From NCBI RefSeq assembly GCF_000250675.2, contig NC_018681.1, positions 2,976,001 to 3,040,000 on the forward strand: a stretch of 64,000 nt of DNA, given 5' to 3'. The notes under the pieces were generated by a model. It was given only the letters and a program-made list of their open reading frames with translations. It ran no database searches and had not been told where the DNA came from. The translations under genes and the position numbers were made by a program. The DNA is from Nocardia brasiliensis ATCC 700358. GTDB lineage: Bacteria; Actinomycetota; Actinomycetes; Mycobacteriales; Mycobacteriaceae. Positions 55,305-64,000 of this stretch are shown one piece after another. Position 1 is the first letter of the stretch, and the number at the start of each line of letters is the position of its first letter.

Positions 55305-55469
55305 TCAGCTGAACGGGTACTGGCCACCGCCGCCGCTGCGCGGGGTGCCGCCGTTGTCGGGGGTGGCCACGTTGATGATGTCCTGGATGAGGTCGACCAC
55401 CGCGCGACCGACGTCGAGGACGCCGTTGCCGAGGGTGCTGAATTCTTGCCCGATGAGATGCAGCAGCAT
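55305..55469 (-). CDS. 54-residue hypothetical protein antisense between argR and argG
   Basis: Starts MLLHLIGQEFSTLGNGVLDV with AAGGAAG six bases before the ATG. An amphipathic helix (VGRAVVDLIQDIINVA) is followed by a Gly-rich tail NGGTPRSGGGGQYPFS. Convergent with argR (6 bp apart) and divergent from argG. The good ribosome site supports translation; the function is unknown. Confidence 0.6.
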   Translation of the reverse strand: MLLHLIGQEFSTLGNGVLDVGRAVVDLIQDIINVATPDNGGTPRSGGGGQYPFS

Positions 55470-55608
55470 GACGTTCTTCCTTCTGCCTGGCCGAACGTTT
55501 CCGCCCCCAAGGGTCGCACAGGACCGGGTTCGCCCGCGGGGATTCGCTTGATGGGCAGAGACTTTCGCCGGTCCGATGATGCGGTTCGGTAGCTGGGGCA
55601 CCCCCGGT

Positions 55609-55638
55609 TATGCATGGGCTTGCATCATCGTGCATAAT
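55609..55638 (+). promoter_or_regulatory. ARG boxes and argG promoter
   Basis: TTATGCAT (55609-55616) followed by TTGCATCATCGTGCATAA (55620-55637): one and a half ARG boxes. CATAAT (55633-55638) could be the -10 hexamer. About 100 bp of leader precede argG. Confidence 0.8.
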
Positions 55639-55740
55639 CATTTGTAGAACGTGCGGGCCCCGTGATCCCGAGGCGAACACCGGGGGCGGCAGTCGCCCGC
55701 ACTTCGCACACACGTACCGAAACCGAGGAGCACACAGACC

Positions 55741-56943
55741 ATGTCCGAACGCGTCGTACTCGCCTACTCCGGTGGGCTGGACACCTCCGTCGCGATCAGC
55801 TGGATCGGCAAGGAGACCGGCGCCGAGGTGGTGGCCGTGGCCATCGACCTGGGCCAGGGTGGCGAGGACATGAACGTGGTGCGCCAACGAGCGCTCGACT
55901 GCGGTGCGGTCGAGGCCATCGTGGTGGACGCCCGCGACGAGTTCGCCGACGAGTACTGCCTGCCCACCATCCAGGCCAACGCGATGTACATGGGGCAGTA
56001 CCCGCTGGTCTCCGCGATCAGCCGGCCGCTCATCGTCAAGCACCTGGTGGAAGCGGCCAAGTTCCACGGCGCGAGCACCGTCGCGCACGGCTGCACCGGC
56101 AAGGGCAACGACCAGGTCCGCTTCGAGGTCGGCATCGGCGCGCTCGCGCCCGACCTGAACGTGATCGCCCCGGTTCGCGACTACGCCTGGACCCGGGAGA
56201 AGGCCATCGCCTTCGCCGAGGAGAACGCGCTGCCGATCAACGTCACCAAGAAGTCGCCTTTCTCGATCGACCAGAACGTGTGGGGCCGGGCCGTCGAGAC
56301 CGGCTTCCTCGAAGATCTGTGGAACGCGCCGACCAAGGACGTCTACGACTACACCGCCGACCCGACCGTCAACTTCGAGGCGCCGGACGAGCTGATCGTG
56401 TCCTTCGAACGCGGTGTGCCGGTCGCCATCGACGGCCGTCCGGTCAGCGTGCTCGAAGCCATCGTCGAGCTGAACCACCGGGCCGGACGGCAGGGTGTCG
56501 GCCGGCTCGACATGGTCGAGGACCGGCTCGTCGGCATCAAGAGCCGCGAGATCTACGAGGCCCCCGGCGCGATCGCGCTGATCACCGCGCACCAGGCGCT
56601 GGAGAACGTCACCATCGAGCGTGAGCTGGGCCGGTACAAGCGCCAGGTCGAGCAGCGCTGGGGCGAGCTGGCCTACGACGGCCTCTGGTTCTCCCCGCTG
56701 AAGCGGGCGCTGGACGCCTTCATCGGCGACACCCAGCAGGCCGTCACCGGTGATATCCGGATGGTGCTGCACGGCGGCAGCGCGGTGGTCAACGGCCGTC
56801 GCTCGGACCAGTCGCTGTACGACTTCAACCTGGCCACCTACGACGAGGGTGACACCTTCGACCAGTCGCTGGCCAAGGGCTTCGTGCAGATCCACGGCCT
56901 GTCCTCCAAGGTCGCCGCGCGCCGGGACCTGAACCAGAAGTAG
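55741..56943 (+). CDS. argG: argininosuccinate synthase
   Basis: 400 residues; joins citrulline and aspartate using ATP. The P-loop-like [14 protein letters not shown] is at residue 8; [22 protein letters not shown] and GRPVSV..LN(H/K) segments follow as expected. GAGGAG precedes the ATG. It has its own ARG-box promoter, separate from argCJBDFR. Confidence 0.92.
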   Translation: MSERVVLAYSGGLDTSVAISWIGKETGAEVVAVAIDLGQGGEDMNVVRQRALDCGAVEAIVVDARDEFADEYCLPTIQANAMYMGQYPLVSAISRPLIVKHLVEAAKFHGASTVAHGCTGKGNDQVRFEVGIGALAPDLNVIAPVRDYAWTREKAIAFAEENALPINVTKKSPFSIDQNVWGRAVETGFLEDLWNAPTKDVYDYTADPTVNFEAPDELIVSFERGVPVAIDGRPVSVLEAIVELNHRAGRQGVGRLDMVEDRLVGIKSREIYEAPGAIALITAHQALENVTIERELGRYKRQVEQRWGELAYDGLWFSPLKRALDAFIGDTQQAVTGDIRMVLHGGSAVVNGRRSDQSLYDFNLATYDEGDTFDQSLAKGFVQIHGLSSKVAARRDLNQK

Positions 56944-56967
56944 GCGGCGCGCGCAGTAGCCTCGGAC

Positions 56968-56991
56968 GGGTCGGCCCTGACCGGCCGACCC
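56968..56991. terminator. GC hairpin between argG and methyltransferase gene
   Basis: GGGTCGGCC-CTGACC-GGCCGACCC, a perfect 9-bp stem ending 10 bp before the next ATG. No U-tract follows. It may reduce read-through or protect mRNA ends. Confidence 0.55.
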
Positions 56992-57001
56992 GAAGGGAGC
57001 G

Positions 57002-59340
<2,339 letters not shown>

Positions 59341-59384
59341 TCCGCGCAGGTCGCCGAGGCCGCACCGGTGCGCTGCTGCGCGGA
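59341..59384. terminator. hairpin after argH
   Basis: TCCGCGCA (59341-59348) pairs with TGCGCGGA (59377-59384), and the loop contains a second palindrome GCACCGGTGC. Placed right after the argH stop and before a convergent gene. Likely bidirectional terminator, no U-tract. Confidence 0.5.
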
Positions 59385-59405
59385 CGGTGGACTGTGCGAC
59401 GCGGT

Positions 59406-60089
59406 TCAGCGGGGGAGCAGGGCTGCTACGTGGAGCAGGGGAGCGGCCAGGGCGGGGATGGCGTTCGGGTCTTTGAGGCGGCCGGGACGGTAGGTGACCA
59501 AGTCGTGGTTGCCGACGCTCCAGTGCGGGACGACGTTGTGCAGGTGGGCGGTGATCAGGTCCTTGGTGACCAGCCAATGGGCGTACCTGGGGTCGGGTGA
59601 GACTATGCGGAAACGGGAATCGAAGTCCGGATTGCCGGTGGCGGTGGGTTTGTCGCCGAACAAGGTACGGCCCAGCTGTGAGAACAGTCCGCGGGTCAGC
59701 ACGGCGACCGGCCGGTGCGGCTGGGGCAGGTGCACGACGATGACGATGTAGTAGTGCGTCGTCGTACTGGTCGTGCTGTGCGAGGTCGAGGAGAAGTTGC
59801 TGGACGAGGTGGTCTCGTAGGAATAGTCCGCGACGGTCACCCACCGGCCGTCGAGTTGCCCCGTCATCGTCACGCCCAGCCCGCGTTTGTTGCGCCCGGG
59901 CAGGCGCACGGTCCAGTCCGCCCGGACCCGCTCGGCGTAGGACCAGCCGTGCGCGTGCGCCCAGCCGGCCAGCGCGGCCTTACGCCTGCGCTCGGCGCGA
60001 ATCGACAGCGGGACAACCACAACGAGCACGATCACGACGGCCACCACGATCGCGCCGATGATCAGCACCATCACGTCCACGCTGATCAC
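59406..60089 (-). CDS. membrane-anchored protein of unknown function
   Basis: About 227 residues from GTG 60089. One N-terminal helix (MVLIIGAIVVAVVIVLVVVV) is followed by a basic stretch (RAERRRKAAL) and a soluble domain. That domain contains a Ser/Thr-rich loop (SSSNFSSTSHSTTSTTTH) and FDSRFRIVSPDPRYAHWLVT, which resembles DUF3137-like membrane-associated proteins. N terminus probably outside, domain inside. Divergent from an SMR pump. Confidence 0.65.
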   Translation of the reverse strand: MISVDVMVLIIGAIVVAVVIVLVVVVPLSIRAERRRKAALAGWAHAHGWSYAERVRADWTVRLPGRNKRGLGVTMTGQLDGRWVTVADYSYETTSSSNFSSTSHSTTSTTTHYYIVIVVHLPQPHRPVAVLTRGLFSQLGRTLFGDKPTATGNPDFDSRFRIVSPDPRYAHWLVTKDLITAHLHNVVPHWSVGNHDLVTYRPGRLKDPNAIPALAAPLLHVAALLPR

Positions 60090-60155
60090 CACACCTAGTC
60101 GCCGTTCGCCCCCCGCACCGCCTTGCCATTGTCCGATACTCGCTACGCTGCCGCC

Positions 60156-60479
60156 ATGACCATGCTTCTGCTGGCCTTGGCCATCGCGTCCGAGGTGACC
60201 GCCACCGTTTCCCTGAAGCTGTCCGAGGGTTTCACCAAACTGGTCCCCTCGATCGTCGTGGTCATCGGTTACGGCGCCGCCTTCTGGTTCCTGTCCCAGT
60301 CGCTGAAGCGCGGCATGCAGATCGGCGTCGCCTACGGCATCTGGTCGGCCGTCGGCGTAGCCGCCATCGCCGTCATCGGCGTCCTCTTCCTGGACGAACG
60401 CCTCACCCTCATCCAGGTGGGCGGCATCGCCCTCGTCATCCTCGGCGTCCTCGCCCTGGAACTCGGCGGCCAGCACTGA
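60156..60479 (+). CDS. small multidrug resistance (SMR) efflux protein
   Basis: 107 residues, four helices. The essential membrane Glu is in LLLALAIASEVTATVSLKLS; GYGAAFWFLSQSL and IAYGIW-type sequence (VAYGIWSAVGVAAIAVIG) are family signatures, and FLDERLTLIQVGGIALVILG ends it. Dimeric proton-coupled exporter of quaternary ammonium compounds or guanidinium (EmrE/Gdx group). Length is typical. Confidence 0.86.
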   Translation: MTMLLLALAIASEVTATVSLKLSEGFTKLVPSIVVVIGYGAAFWFLSQSLKRGMQIGVAYGIWSAVGVAAIAVIGVLFLDERLTLIQVGGIALVILGVLALELGGQH

Positions 60480-60804
60480 ACCCACGGCGGACTGCTTTCG
60501 GGACCGAACTGGTTCGTTTCACACGGTGACGACAGGAAAGGGTTGCGTCTTGTTCGACGCGAGGTCCGGTCGGCGGTTCCGGTGAAACGGGGGATTTTCG
60601 GAGCCGGTGTCTGAGGCAATTCTTGGTGCACTACTCCATAGCGTGTTCGTATGGAACATTGAGTGCATTGTTTTCGGGGTGGAAAAGTGGGATTGCGTTG
60701 GGGCGGACGCATTTTGTCGAAATCGTCCCATGAGATCGGGGGCGGTCGTAGCATCGGGCGATGGACTGGACGTTTGCTCAGCTGCGTGTCCGCGGATGTG
60801 GCCG
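60480..60804. other. promoter region of the sugar ABC transporter
   Basis: 325 bp, partly AT-rich. TGTTC-GTATG-GAACA (60644-60658) is a small perfect dyad that may be an operator. An in-frame extension of the ATPase gene runs back to 60607 but is Cys-rich and unlike the family, so it is not taken as coding. Confidence 0.45.
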
Positions 60805-61611
60805 ATGACCTCGGACGATGCGGCGAAAACGGCCGATGTGCCTGCGGAATCGGTGGTCGCGTTGCGGGCCGAGGGACTGGTGAAGCGATACGGCGGTGTC
60901 GAGGCGCTGCGCGGCGCGAACTTTCAGGTGAGCGCGGGCGAAGTCGTCGCGTTGATCGGGGACAACGGCGCCGGCAAATCGACGCTCGTGAAATGCCTTT
61001 CCGGCGCCGAACAGCCCGATTCCGGGCGGATTCTGCTGGACGGCAAGCCGGTGGTACTGAATACTCCGACGGCGGCCCGCAAACTCGGCGTGGAAACCGT
61101 GTATCAGGATCTCGCGGTGGCCCCGGACCTGGATCCGGCGGCGAATCTGTTCCTCGGCCGGGAGCTGGTGCGCAAAGGGTTACCCGGCAAGCTCGGCATG
61201 CTCGACCGCACCGCGATGAGAGTCCAAGCGGTCGAACACTTCCGGCGGCTCGGCGTGACCCTGCAGAGCACCGACGTGCCCATCGGTTCGCTGTCGGGCG
61301 GTCAGCGGCAGAGCGTCGCGGTCGCCAGGGCGGTGATGTGGGCGAGCAAGGTGGTGTTCATGGACGAGCCGACCGCCGCGCTCGGCGTGGTGCAGCGGGA
61401 GCGGGTGCTGGACGTGATCCGCCGGGTCCGCGATCAGGGCATCGCCGTGGTGTTGATCAGTCACAACATGCCGGAGGTGCTGGCGGTCGCCGACCGCATC
61501 GAGGTGCTCCGGCTGGGCAAGCGGGTGGCGCGGTTCACCGCGGCCGACGCCACGCTCGAACAATTGGTGGGCGCCATGACCGGCGCGCTGTCACAGGAGG
61601 AAGCGGCATGA
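60805..61611 (+). CDS. sugar ABC transporter ATP-binding protein (FrcA-type)
   Basis: 268 residues from ATG 60805 (ATG 60796 also possible). Walker A GDNGAGKST, signature LSGGQRQSVAVARA, Walker B VVFMDEPTAAL and the H-loop LISHNM are intact. Only one nucleotide-binding domain, unlike the double RbsA/MglA type, so it acts as a homodimer as in FrcA. Stop overlaps the permease start (ATGA). Confidence 0.87.
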   Translation: MTSDDAAKTADVPAESVVALRAEGLVKRYGGVEALRGANFQVSAGEVVALIGDNGAGKSTLVKCLSGAEQPDSGRILLDGKPVVLNTPTAARKLGVETVYQDLAVAPDLDPAANLFLGRELVRKGLPGKLGMLDRTAMRVQAVEHFRRLGVTLQSTDVPIGSLSGGQRQSVAVARAVMWASKVVFMDEPTAALGVVQRERVLDVIRRVRDQGIAVVLISHNMPEVLAVADRIEVLRLGKRVARFTAADATLEQLVGAMTGALSQEEAA

Positions 61612-62678
61612 CGCGCTCCGGCGGTTCCCCGGACGTCACCGTCGAGGCGACCGGCAACGGCAACGGCAAAGTCGAGCTGCCGCAACGCACTGTCCTGCAA
61701 CGGCTCATGGGCGCGAGCACGGTGTGGATCGGCGTGGTGCTGGTCGTGCTGTGCATCGTGTTCAGCGTGCTGCGCCCCGACGCGTTCCCGACCCGGTTCA
61801 CCTTTCAGACGCTGCTCATCGAAACCTCGGTGCTGCTGGTGCTTTCGGTGGGCATGACGTTCGTGATCATCACCTCCGGCATCGATCTCTCGGTGGGCAT
61901 GGTGCTGATCTTCGCGGGCGTGATCGGCGCGAAGACGATGGAGGCGCTGAGCCCGGATCAGGACGCCACCAACGCGGGCTGGGGCATCATCGGCATCGGC
62001 TTCCTGCTTTCGGTTGTGGGCGGCGGTGTCTGGGGTCTGGTCAACGGAGTTCTGGTGGCCAAGGCCAAGATTCCGCCGCTGATCGTCACGCTGGGCTCGT
62101 TCGGCGCCGCGCTCGGTGCGGCGCAGCTGATCACCGGCGGCGTCGACACCCGCACAGTGCCCGAAAAGCTGCGCAACACACTGGGTTTCGGTACCACCCT
62201 GGGCGGCGTGCCGAACCTGGTCCTGGTCGCCACCGTGGTGACCGTGCTGGCCGCCTGGGTATTGCACACCACCCGTTTCGGCCGCTACACCTACGCCATC
62301 GGCTCCAACGAGGAGGCCGCGCGCCGCTCCGGCATCGCGGTCACCCGGCACCTGATCACCGTTTATCTGCTCACCGGGGTGCTGGCCGGGCTGGCCGGTT
62401 TCATGAATCTGGCCTACTTCGGCACCACCACGATCGGCGGCCACACGACAGACAACCTGGACGCCATCGCGGGCGTGGTGATCGGCGGCACCAGCCTGTT
62501 CGGCGGTGTCGGGTCGATCGTCGGCACGGTGATCGGCGTGTTCATCCCGTCGGTGCTGAAGAAGGGGTTCGTCATCGCGCAGGTGCCGGTGTTCTGGCAG
62601 CCGATCGCGGTGAGCGTGGTCCTCGTCGCGGCGGTCTGGTTCGACCAGCTCCGGCGCCGGGCCCGGGATCGGAAATAG
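61608..62678 (+). CDS. sugar ABC transporter permease (FrcC/RbsC-type)
   Basis: 356 residues with 8-10 helices. GMTFVIITSGIDLSVGMVL is the conserved first block; GLVNGVLVAKAKIPPLIVTL and GRYTYAIGSNEEAARRSGI, with the EAA-like coupling loop, follow; GGTSLFGGVGSIVGTVIG ends it. A single permease gene, so a homodimer in the membrane. Confidence 0.87.
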   Translation: MTRSGGSPDVTVEATGNGNGKVELPQRTVLQRLMGASTVWIGVVLVVLCIVFSVLRPDAFPTRFTFQTLLIETSVLLVLSVGMTFVIITSGIDLSVGMVLIFAGVIGAKTMEALSPDQDATNAGWGIIGIGFLLSVVGGGVWGLVNGVLVAKAKIPPLIVTLGSFGAALGAAQLITGGVDTRTVPEKLRNTLGFGTTLGGVPNLVLVATVVTVLAAWVLHTTRFGRYTYAIGSNEEAARRSGIAVTRHLITVYLLTGVLAGLAGFMNLAYFGTTTIGGHTTDNLDAIAGVVIGGTSLFGGVGSIVGTVIGVFIPSVLKKGFVIAQVPVFWQPIAVSVVLVAAVWFDQLRRRARDRK

Positions 62679-62680
62679 GT

Positions 62681-62716
62681 ATGGCAACAACAGAAATGGC
62701 GGAGGTAGCCGAATGA
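62681..62716 (+). CDS. 11-residue leader ORF upstream of the substrate-binding protein gene
   Basis: ATG 62681 with GGAAATAGG upstream encodes MATTEMAEVAE and stops at TGA, which overlaps the receptor-gene ATG (ATGA at 62713-62716). It also contains the GGAGGT of the next gene. Translation here would couple permease and receptor synthesis. Confidence 0.5.
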   Translation: MATTEMAEVAE

Positions 62717-63687
62717 GGGTGGCGAAGCGGACCGCGGTGGTGATCGGCGCGATGGTGTCGGTCGGCGCGCTGCTGGCGGGTTGCAGTGGGCAGGTGAGTA
62801 ATTCGGGCAGCGGCGACAGTAAGAAGCTGGTGCTGATCCCGGGCGTCGCGGACGAGCCGTTCTACATTTCGATGCAATGCGGCGCGCAGGACGAGGCCGC
62901 GAAACTCGGCTACAAGCTGGATACGCAGGCGCCGACCAAGTTCGACGCGGGCACGCAGACCCCGGTGCTGACCGGCGTGGTGGCGAACAAGCCGGGCGGC
63001 ATCCTGATTGCGCCGACGCACGCCACCGCCATGGCCAATCCGATCAAGCAGGCCAAGGACGCGGGCATCAAGATCGTCGAGGTGGACACCGCGCTGGACG
63101 ACACTTCCGTTGCGCTGTCGTCGATTTCGTCGGACAACAAGAAGGGCGGCGCGCTTGCGGCGCAGACCCTGGCGAAGCTGGTGGGGGACAAGGGCCCGGT
63201 CCTGGTGATCAACACCAAGGCGGGCACGTCCACCACCGACGCCCGTGCGCAGGGTTTCGAGGAGGCGGTCAAGAGCTTCCCCGGCATCACCTCGCTCGGC
63301 GTGCAGTACAACAACAACGAAGCGGCACAGGCGGCTTCGATCGTCACCGCGACGCTGGCGGCGCATCCCGATCTCGCCGGTATCTTCGCCACGAACCTGA
63401 GCTCCGCCGAGGGTGCGGCCACCGGTCTGCGCAACGCGAACAAGCTCGGCCAGGTGAAGCTGGTCGGCTTCGACGCCAGCCCGAAGCAGGTCGAGGACCT
63501 GAAAGCCGGTACGGTGCAAGCCCTTATCGCCCAGGATCCCGCGGGCATCGGCGCGAAGGGCGTCGATCAGGCGGTCGCCGCGATCGAGGGCAAGCCGGTG
63601 ACCCGGACGATCCAGACCGACATGATCGCCATCACCCAGGCCGATATGGAGGCCAACTCGAAGTACTTCTACAAGCGCAAGTGCTGA
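62713..63687 (+). CDS. sugar ABC transporter substrate-binding lipoprotein
   Basis: 324 residues. Signal peptide with lipobox (GALLAGCSG), then the periplasmic-binding-protein-I fold: LVLIPGVADEPFYISMQCGA, GILIAPTHATAMANPIKQAK, DDTSVALSSISSDNKKGGAL and GIFATNLSSAEGAATGL. The family binds pentoses, hexoses or inositol. Cell-surface anchored receptor of the importer encoded upstream. Confidence 0.87.
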   Translation: MRVAKRTAVVIGAMVSVGALLAGCSGQVSNSGSGDSKKLVLIPGVADEPFYISMQCGAQDEAAKLGYKLDTQAPTKFDAGTQTPVLTGVVANKPGGILIAPTHATAMANPIKQAKDAGIKIVEVDTALDDTSVALSSISSDNKKGGALAAQTLAKLVGDKGPVLVINTKAGTSTTDARAQGFEEAVKSFPGITSLGVQYNNNEAAQAASIVTATLAAHPDLAGIFATNLSSAEGAATGLRNANKLGQVKLVGFDASPKQVEDLKAGTVQALIAQDPAGIGAKGVDQAVAAIEGKPVTRTIQTDMIAITQADMEANSKYFYKRKC

Positions 63688-63704
63688 CCACCGCCCGATG
63701 AGGG

Positions 63705-63734
63705 GCCGACCGGACGCACACGCGTCCGGTCGGC
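63705..63734. terminator. strong hairpin after the ABC importer operon
   Basis: GCCGACCGGACGC-ACAC-GCGTCCGGTCGGC: a perfect 13-bp stem with a 4-base loop, 18 bp after the receptor stop. Typical of high-GC terminators without a long U-tract. Confidence 0.8.
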
Positions 63735-63856
63735 ACGGGCGGGACAACCTGGTACACAGCCGCTTTCCCCACTATCAACTGGGGTTTCATCACAGTGACG
63801 CATCGGCTTAATCTCCGACCATCCGGGATTCATCCATCCCTTCTGGAGGAGCCGAT

Positions 63857-64000
63857 ATGCCCCGCATCTTCCCCCGAGACAGGGCCGGCCGCGTTATCGC
63901 CGCAGCCACCGCTCTGCCCGTCGTTTTCTCACTCGCGCTGATGGGTTCCGCGTACGCGGAACCCGGCGCACCGCCCGAGCGGCAGTTGGCCGACTCGATC
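63857..64000 (+). CDS. secreted protein, N-terminal fragment
   Basis: 48 codons, cut by the right edge. GGAGGAG precedes the ATG. A clear Sec signal peptide (basic start, AATALPVVFSLALMGSAYA, AxA cleavage) is followed by EPGAPPERQLADSI. The mature function cannot be told from the visible part. Confidence 0.7.
   Translation, partial: MPRIFPRDRAGRVIAAATALPVVFSLALMGSAYAEPGAPPERQLADSI

Noticed and set aside
60505..60516. CGAAC-N2-GTTCG as an SOS box
   Set aside because: The spacer is 2 bp instead of the 4 bp needed for LexA boxes.

Overview
The window is chromosomal DNA from a high-GC actinomycete. Gene content points to the Mycobacteriales, most probably Nocardia or a close relative. The pointers are two TIGR00027-type SAM methyltransferases, two secretory lipases of the LIP family, an F420-type nitroreductase (Ddn family), a type VII secretion (ESX) substrate operon, an actinobacterial SOS box, leaderless-looking starts and many GTG starts. 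The genus is an inference from gene content, not from a marker gene.

Layout. 0-5.3 kb: a catabolic cluster with a divergent sugar kinase (cut by the left edge), a PLP amino-acid deaminase, a D-aminoacylase, a KDPG aldolase and a GntP permease. Together these could break down N-acyl-D-glucosaminate or a related sugar acid through 2-keto-3-deoxygluconate. 5.3-14 kb: small regulator/enzyme modules (TetR with an FAD monooxygenase, two WYL regulators with a flavin oxidase, ArsR with a P450-like protein and a PEP-mutase-family protein, a methyltransferase) and a truncated SOS-controlled 13E12-type gene. 14-35 kb: an accessory region with decayed mobile DNA (two tyrosine-recombinase tails, IS3 and IS630 fragments, dispersed short repeats). 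Among these lie two paralogous secreted lipases, small secreted proteins, DoxX proteins, an ECF41/SigJ sigma factor with a recognisable target promoter, and several regulator/target pairs, many with clear palindromic operators. 35-49 kb: more TetR modules (quinone reductase, two flavin amine oxidases, alpha/beta hydrolase), membrane proteins of unknown function, and a four-gene ESX-substrate operon at 42.5-45.0 kb whose main product carries an HEERH metallopeptidase motif.

49-59.3 kb holds the arginine biosynthesis locus. argC-J-B-D-F-R is one tightly coupled operon with 4-bp start/stop overlaps and an ARG box that includes the promoter of a leaderless argC. A small antisense ORF and a second pair of ARG boxes precede argG. 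A SAM methyltransferase gene sits between argG and argH. 59.4-64 kb: a membrane protein, an SMR efflux pump, and a sugar ABC importer (ATPase, permease, 11-codon leader ORF, lipoprotein receptor) closed by a strong hairpin. The start of a secreted protein runs off the right edge.

No rRNA, tRNA or CRISPR array was recognised. Regulation is mostly local: nearly every TetR, HxlR or ArsR gene is divergent from its likely target, with dyad-symmetric sequence in the gap.
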